Source of the DNA: CADEFF01 sp964569315 | Lineage (GTDB): Bacteria > Pseudomonadota > Alphaproteobacteria > Dongiales > Dongiaceae | DNA: 16,484 bases | Assembly (NCBI GenBank): GCA_964569315.1 | Contig: CAZMUZ010000085.1 | Coordinates: 1-16,484 of the forward strand | Direction: 5' to 3' | Part shown: piece after piece, positions 14,554 through 16,484 of the stretch | How the letters are laid out: the number at the start of each line of letters is the position of its first letter | How positions within the stretch are numbered: the first letter of the stretch is position 1 | Notes under the pieces: model-generated | Seen by the model: the letters and a program-made list of their open reading frames with translations, nothing else | Told to the model about the DNA's origin: nothing | Database searches by the model: none | Position numbers and translations under genes: made by a program

Positions 14554-15390
14554 TTAAAGGACGATCTTCTTCTCGGCCGGCTCCAGATTGTCGTAGTTCC
14601 AGAGCTGCCGGCCGGCGACGATCTTCTGCATGTTCTCGACGCCCTTCGGCGCCTTGAGCCCGTACTGCTTGAGCTTGCGGTTGAGCCAGTCGATATCGAG
14701 CTGCGTCATCTCGCCCGGCACGGCGTCCACGCCGAGCCCGTCGATCTTGCCGCCGACATAGATGGTCCCGTCATACATGGAGTCGCCGAGGTTCTTGCCG
14801 GCGTCGCCGAGGATCACCATGCGGCCGCGTTGCATCATGAAGCCGCAGAACGCGCCGGCGCGACCGCCGACGAGGATCGTGCCGCCCTTCATGTCGATGC
14901 CCATGCGCGCGCCGACATCGCCCATGCAGACGAGGTCGCCGCCGCGGATCGCGGCGCCGAAGGTCGAGCCCGCGTTCTTCTCGATTACCACGGTCCCGGC
15001 CATCATGTTCTCGGCGCAGGACCAGCCGACGCGGCCCTTGATCCGGATGTTCGGCCCGTCGATCAACCCGCAGCCGAAATAGCCGAGGCTGCCTTCGATA
15101 TGGAGGTTAAGCCGGTTGAGGATGCCGACCGCGATCGCATGCTTGGCGCCGGGGTTCTTCATCACCACCGTGCCGTAACCTTTGCTCAGCAGCTCGCGAA
15201 GCTTGAGGTTGATCTCCTTCGAGGAGAGCGGCCCGGCGTCGAGCTCGGCGCGCTTGTTGAAATCGACATCGAACGAGTCCGCGTAGGTGAAATTGTCGGA
15301 CTCCTCGGGCGAGAAGAAACGCTGCTGGGTACGACCGGCAAGCTGCTCGGTGTGCATACCCATTTCATGGGATTTGGTGCGCAGGGCCAT
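14554..15390 (-). CDS. glxC: GXGXG beta-helix protein, second copy (GlxC/MgsB-like)
   Basis: A 278-residue GXGXG-domain protein like the C-terminal domain of glutamate synthase. Residues 1-55 (MALRTKSHEMGMHTEQLAGR onward) are an extension missing from the first copy. Gly-rich beta-helix turns run from about 75 to 220, with GYFGCGLIDGPNIRIKG, MGDVGARMGIDMKGG, LVGGRAGAFCGFMMQRG and GDAGKNLGDSMYDG, followed by a helical C-terminus. The ATG at 15390 shares one base with the upstream stop (TGATG), and GGAAGAG lies 6 bases before it. A TTG at 15405 would add only five residues and has no ribosome site, so it was not chosen. The FMN-subunit gene follows after 26 bases. Expected to be the structural partner of the genes on either side. 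Confidence 0.85.
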   Translation of the reverse strand: MALRTKSHEMGMHTEQLAGRTQQRFFSPEESDNFTYADSFDVDFNKRAELDAGPLSSKEINLKLRELLSKGYGTVVMKNPGAKHAIAVGILNRLNLHIEGSLGYFGCGLIDGPNIRIKGRVGWSCAENMMAGTVVIEKNAGSTFGAAIRGGDLVCMGDVGARMGIDMKGGTILVGGRAGAFCGFMMQRGRMVILGDAGKNLGDSMYDGTIYVGGKIDGLGVDAVPGEMTQLDIDWLNRKLKQYGLKAPKGVENMQKIVAGRQLWNYDNLEPAEKKIVL

Positions 15391-16331
15391 CAGGAGCTCT
15401 TCCAAACACGCACCTCGCCCTCATAGGGGTCGAAGGTGTCGATTTCATGGGGGAACACGCTGCGGATCGCGACCTCTTCGGAGGCGAGCGCGATGAACTT
15501 GTCGCTCTCGTAGAGCACCATCGGCTTCGCGGCCATGGTGTCCTTCGCCATGCCGAGCGAGTCCGAGGTCGCGACGAGATAGGTGAAGACGCCGTCGAGC
15601 TCCTCGATGGAGTCCGTCATCGCGTCCTTGAGCTCGGCGCCTTGCTGCATCTTGTCGGCGAGATAGACGGCGATCAGCTCGGAATCGCAGTTCGACATGA
15701 AGCGGTGGCCGCGCCGCTCGAGCGCGCGCCGCCCGTTCCAGTAGTTGGTGAGCTGCCCGTTATGGACGACGGAGACGTCGGCGAACGGATAGGCCCAGTA
15801 GGGATGCGCCGAACGGATATCCACGTCCGATTCCGTGGCCATGCGCGTATGGCCGAGGGCGTGGGTGCCGGAGAAGCCCTTGAGCTTGTATTGCGAAGCG
15901 ACCCGCGCCGCATCGCCGAGGTCCTTGACGAGTTCGAGGCCATGGCCCATCGACAGAATCTCGGCCCCTTCGACGTCCTCCATATAGTCCGCCAGTTTCC
16001 GGCGGTCGCCGTCGAAGGATACCTTGTAACGGAAGGCATATTCCGTGGCCTCGTCGGCCTCGAGAATGGTGCCGCCCAGCTCCTTGATGCGCTTATCGAC
16101 CTGCTCGCGGCGATCGACAACCTGGTGATGGATGTCGAAACCCTTCTTCATGTCGTCCTGCTCGGCGACCTTGAAGCGGATCATGATCTCGTTGCCCTTG
16201 AGCGGCTTGCCATAGAGCGCATAGCCGGTCGAATCCGGCCCGCGATGCTTCAGCGACTGCAGCATCGCCGTCATCTCGGTGCCGATATCGCCGGTCTTGC
16301 CCCGATGAATCAGTCCCGCAATTCCACACAT
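15390..16331 (-). CDS. glxB: Class II glutamine amidotransferase, second copy (GlxB/MgsA-like)
   Basis: A 313-residue Ntn amidotransferase: MCGIAG with Cys2 as nucleophile, RGPDSTG at 30-36, HALGHTRMATES (about 155-166), VVHNGQLTNYWNGRRALE (about 183-200) and SNCDSELIAVYLADKM. The region around residues 55-110 (an acidic and basic helical stretch ending VSFDGDRRKLADYM) differs clearly from the first copy at 4829-5737. It would feed ammonia, or an amine, to the FMN subunit two genes downstream. It starts 49 bases after the stop of the glutamine synthetase gene, with AGGGAA before the ATG, and is coupled to the next gene by a TGATG overlap. Glutamine is the likely substrate given the linked GS, but gamma-glutamylmethylamide cannot be excluded. 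Confidence 0.85.
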   Translation of the reverse strand: MCGIAGLIHRGKTGDIGTEMTAMLQSLKHRGPDSTGYALYGKPLKGNEIMIRFKVAEQDDMKKGFDIHHQVVDRREQVDKRIKELGGTILEADEATEYAFRYKVSFDGDRRKLADYMEDVEGAEILSMGHGLELVKDLGDAARVASQYKLKGFSGTHALGHTRMATESDVDIRSAHPYWAYPFADVSVVHNGQLTNYWNGRRALERRGHRFMSNCDSELIAVYLADKMQQGAELKDAMTDSIEELDGVFTYLVATSDSLGMAKDTMAAKPMVLYESDKFIALASEEVAIRSVFPHEIDTFDPYEGEVRVWKSS

Positions 16332-16380
16332 GTTCGGTTCCCTCTCGGTTTCCGGGTAGCTCTCGCCTTGGCGCTCCGCC

Positions 16381-16484
16381 TCAGGGCAGGTAGTCCCAAT
16401 ATTGCTCGAGGTCCCAGCGGGTAACGGTGGCGTTGAACTTCTCCCACTCGTCGCGCTTGTAGTGGGTGAAGACGCGATACATGT
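16381..16484 (-). CDS. glnT: Glutamine synthetase family protein, C-terminal fragment at window edge
   Basis: Only the last 33 complete codons and the TGA are in the window. The fragment reads MYRVFTHYKRDEWEKFNATV and then ends RWDLEQYWDYLP. It aligns by eye with the C-terminus of the gmaS product at 1441-2748 (FKNEEWNQFNRHLSEWERQT), sharing the basic residue, E-W and W-x-L/E-x pattern, so it is a glutamine synthetase superfamily member of the GlnT/GmaS type. It ends in WDYLP instead of TTLDC, so it is a distinct paralogue. Position ahead of an amidotransferase-GXGXG-FMN trio mirrors the gmaS-mgsABC linkage, although here the synthetase gene is first rather than last. The symbol is tentative, and whether it makes glutamine or gamma-glutamylmethylamide cannot be told from 33 residues. 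Confidence 0.68.
   Translation of the reverse strand, partial: MYRVFTHYKRDEWEKFNATVTRWDLEQYWDYLP

Noticed and set aside
15391..15405. TTG start five codons upstream of the second GXGXG gene
   Set aside because: It has no ribosome site, whereas the ATG at 15390 has GGAAGAG and a TGATG coupling to the upstream gene.

Overview
The window comes from a high-G+C bacterium, most likely an alphaproteobacterium: G+C is roughly two thirds by eye, genes are packed with 4-base start/stop overlaps, and the split glutamate-synthase-like (mgs/glx) and heterotetrameric sarcosine-oxidase-like (mgd/sox) genes resemble those of Rhizobiales/Rhodospirillales. I cannot name a genus. Thirteen of the fourteen genes lie on the minus strand, so transcription runs from high to low coordinates.

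Layout in the direction of transcription. (A) 16484-12651: the last 33 codons of a glutamine synthetase family gene (glnT-like), then an amidotransferase, a GXGXG protein, an FMN glutamate-synthase domain protein (second mgsABC/glxBCD-like set) and an unrecognised 159-residue protein. (B) 11972-12568: one unrecognised plus-strand gene, divergent from the next operon and convergent with A. (C) 11785-5849: mgdA-mgdB-mgdC-mgdD, N-methylglutamate dehydrogenase subunits of the sarcosine oxidase family, ending in an XRE-cupin regulator joined by a GTGA overlap. (D) 5737-1: a good sigma-70-like promoter, then mgsA-mgsB-mgsC-gmaS (N-methylglutamate synthase and gamma-glutamylmethylamide synthetase) and a 5'-partial reading of fhs (formate-tetrahydrofolate ligase) running off the left edge.

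Together C and D form the indirect (N-methylglutamate) route of monomethylamine use. GmaS joins methylamine to glutamate with ATP. MgsABC converts the gamma-glutamylmethylamide to N-methylglutamate. MgdABCD oxidises this back to glutamate and passes the one-carbon unit to tetrahydrofolate, and Fhs links that pool to formate. Methylamine nitrogen is released as assimilable nitrogen.

The most interesting point is that the same architecture appears twice. The gmaS-linked FMN subunit (2812-4137) has lost the cysteine triad that binds an iron-sulfur cluster in glutamate synthases, whereas the glnT-linked paralogue (13145-14527) keeps a C-x2-C-x4-C version. This suggests a redox-neutral transferase beside a redox-active, glutamate-synthase-like enzyme. 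Other points of note are a degenerate zinc site in MgdB, two unknown genes in the cluster, a sense-strand-optimised hairpin between gmaS and fhs, and a dyad over the predicted start site of the mgs promoter. I see no tRNA, rRNA, CRISPR array, insertion sequence or phage gene. No non-coding stretch exceeds 190 bases.
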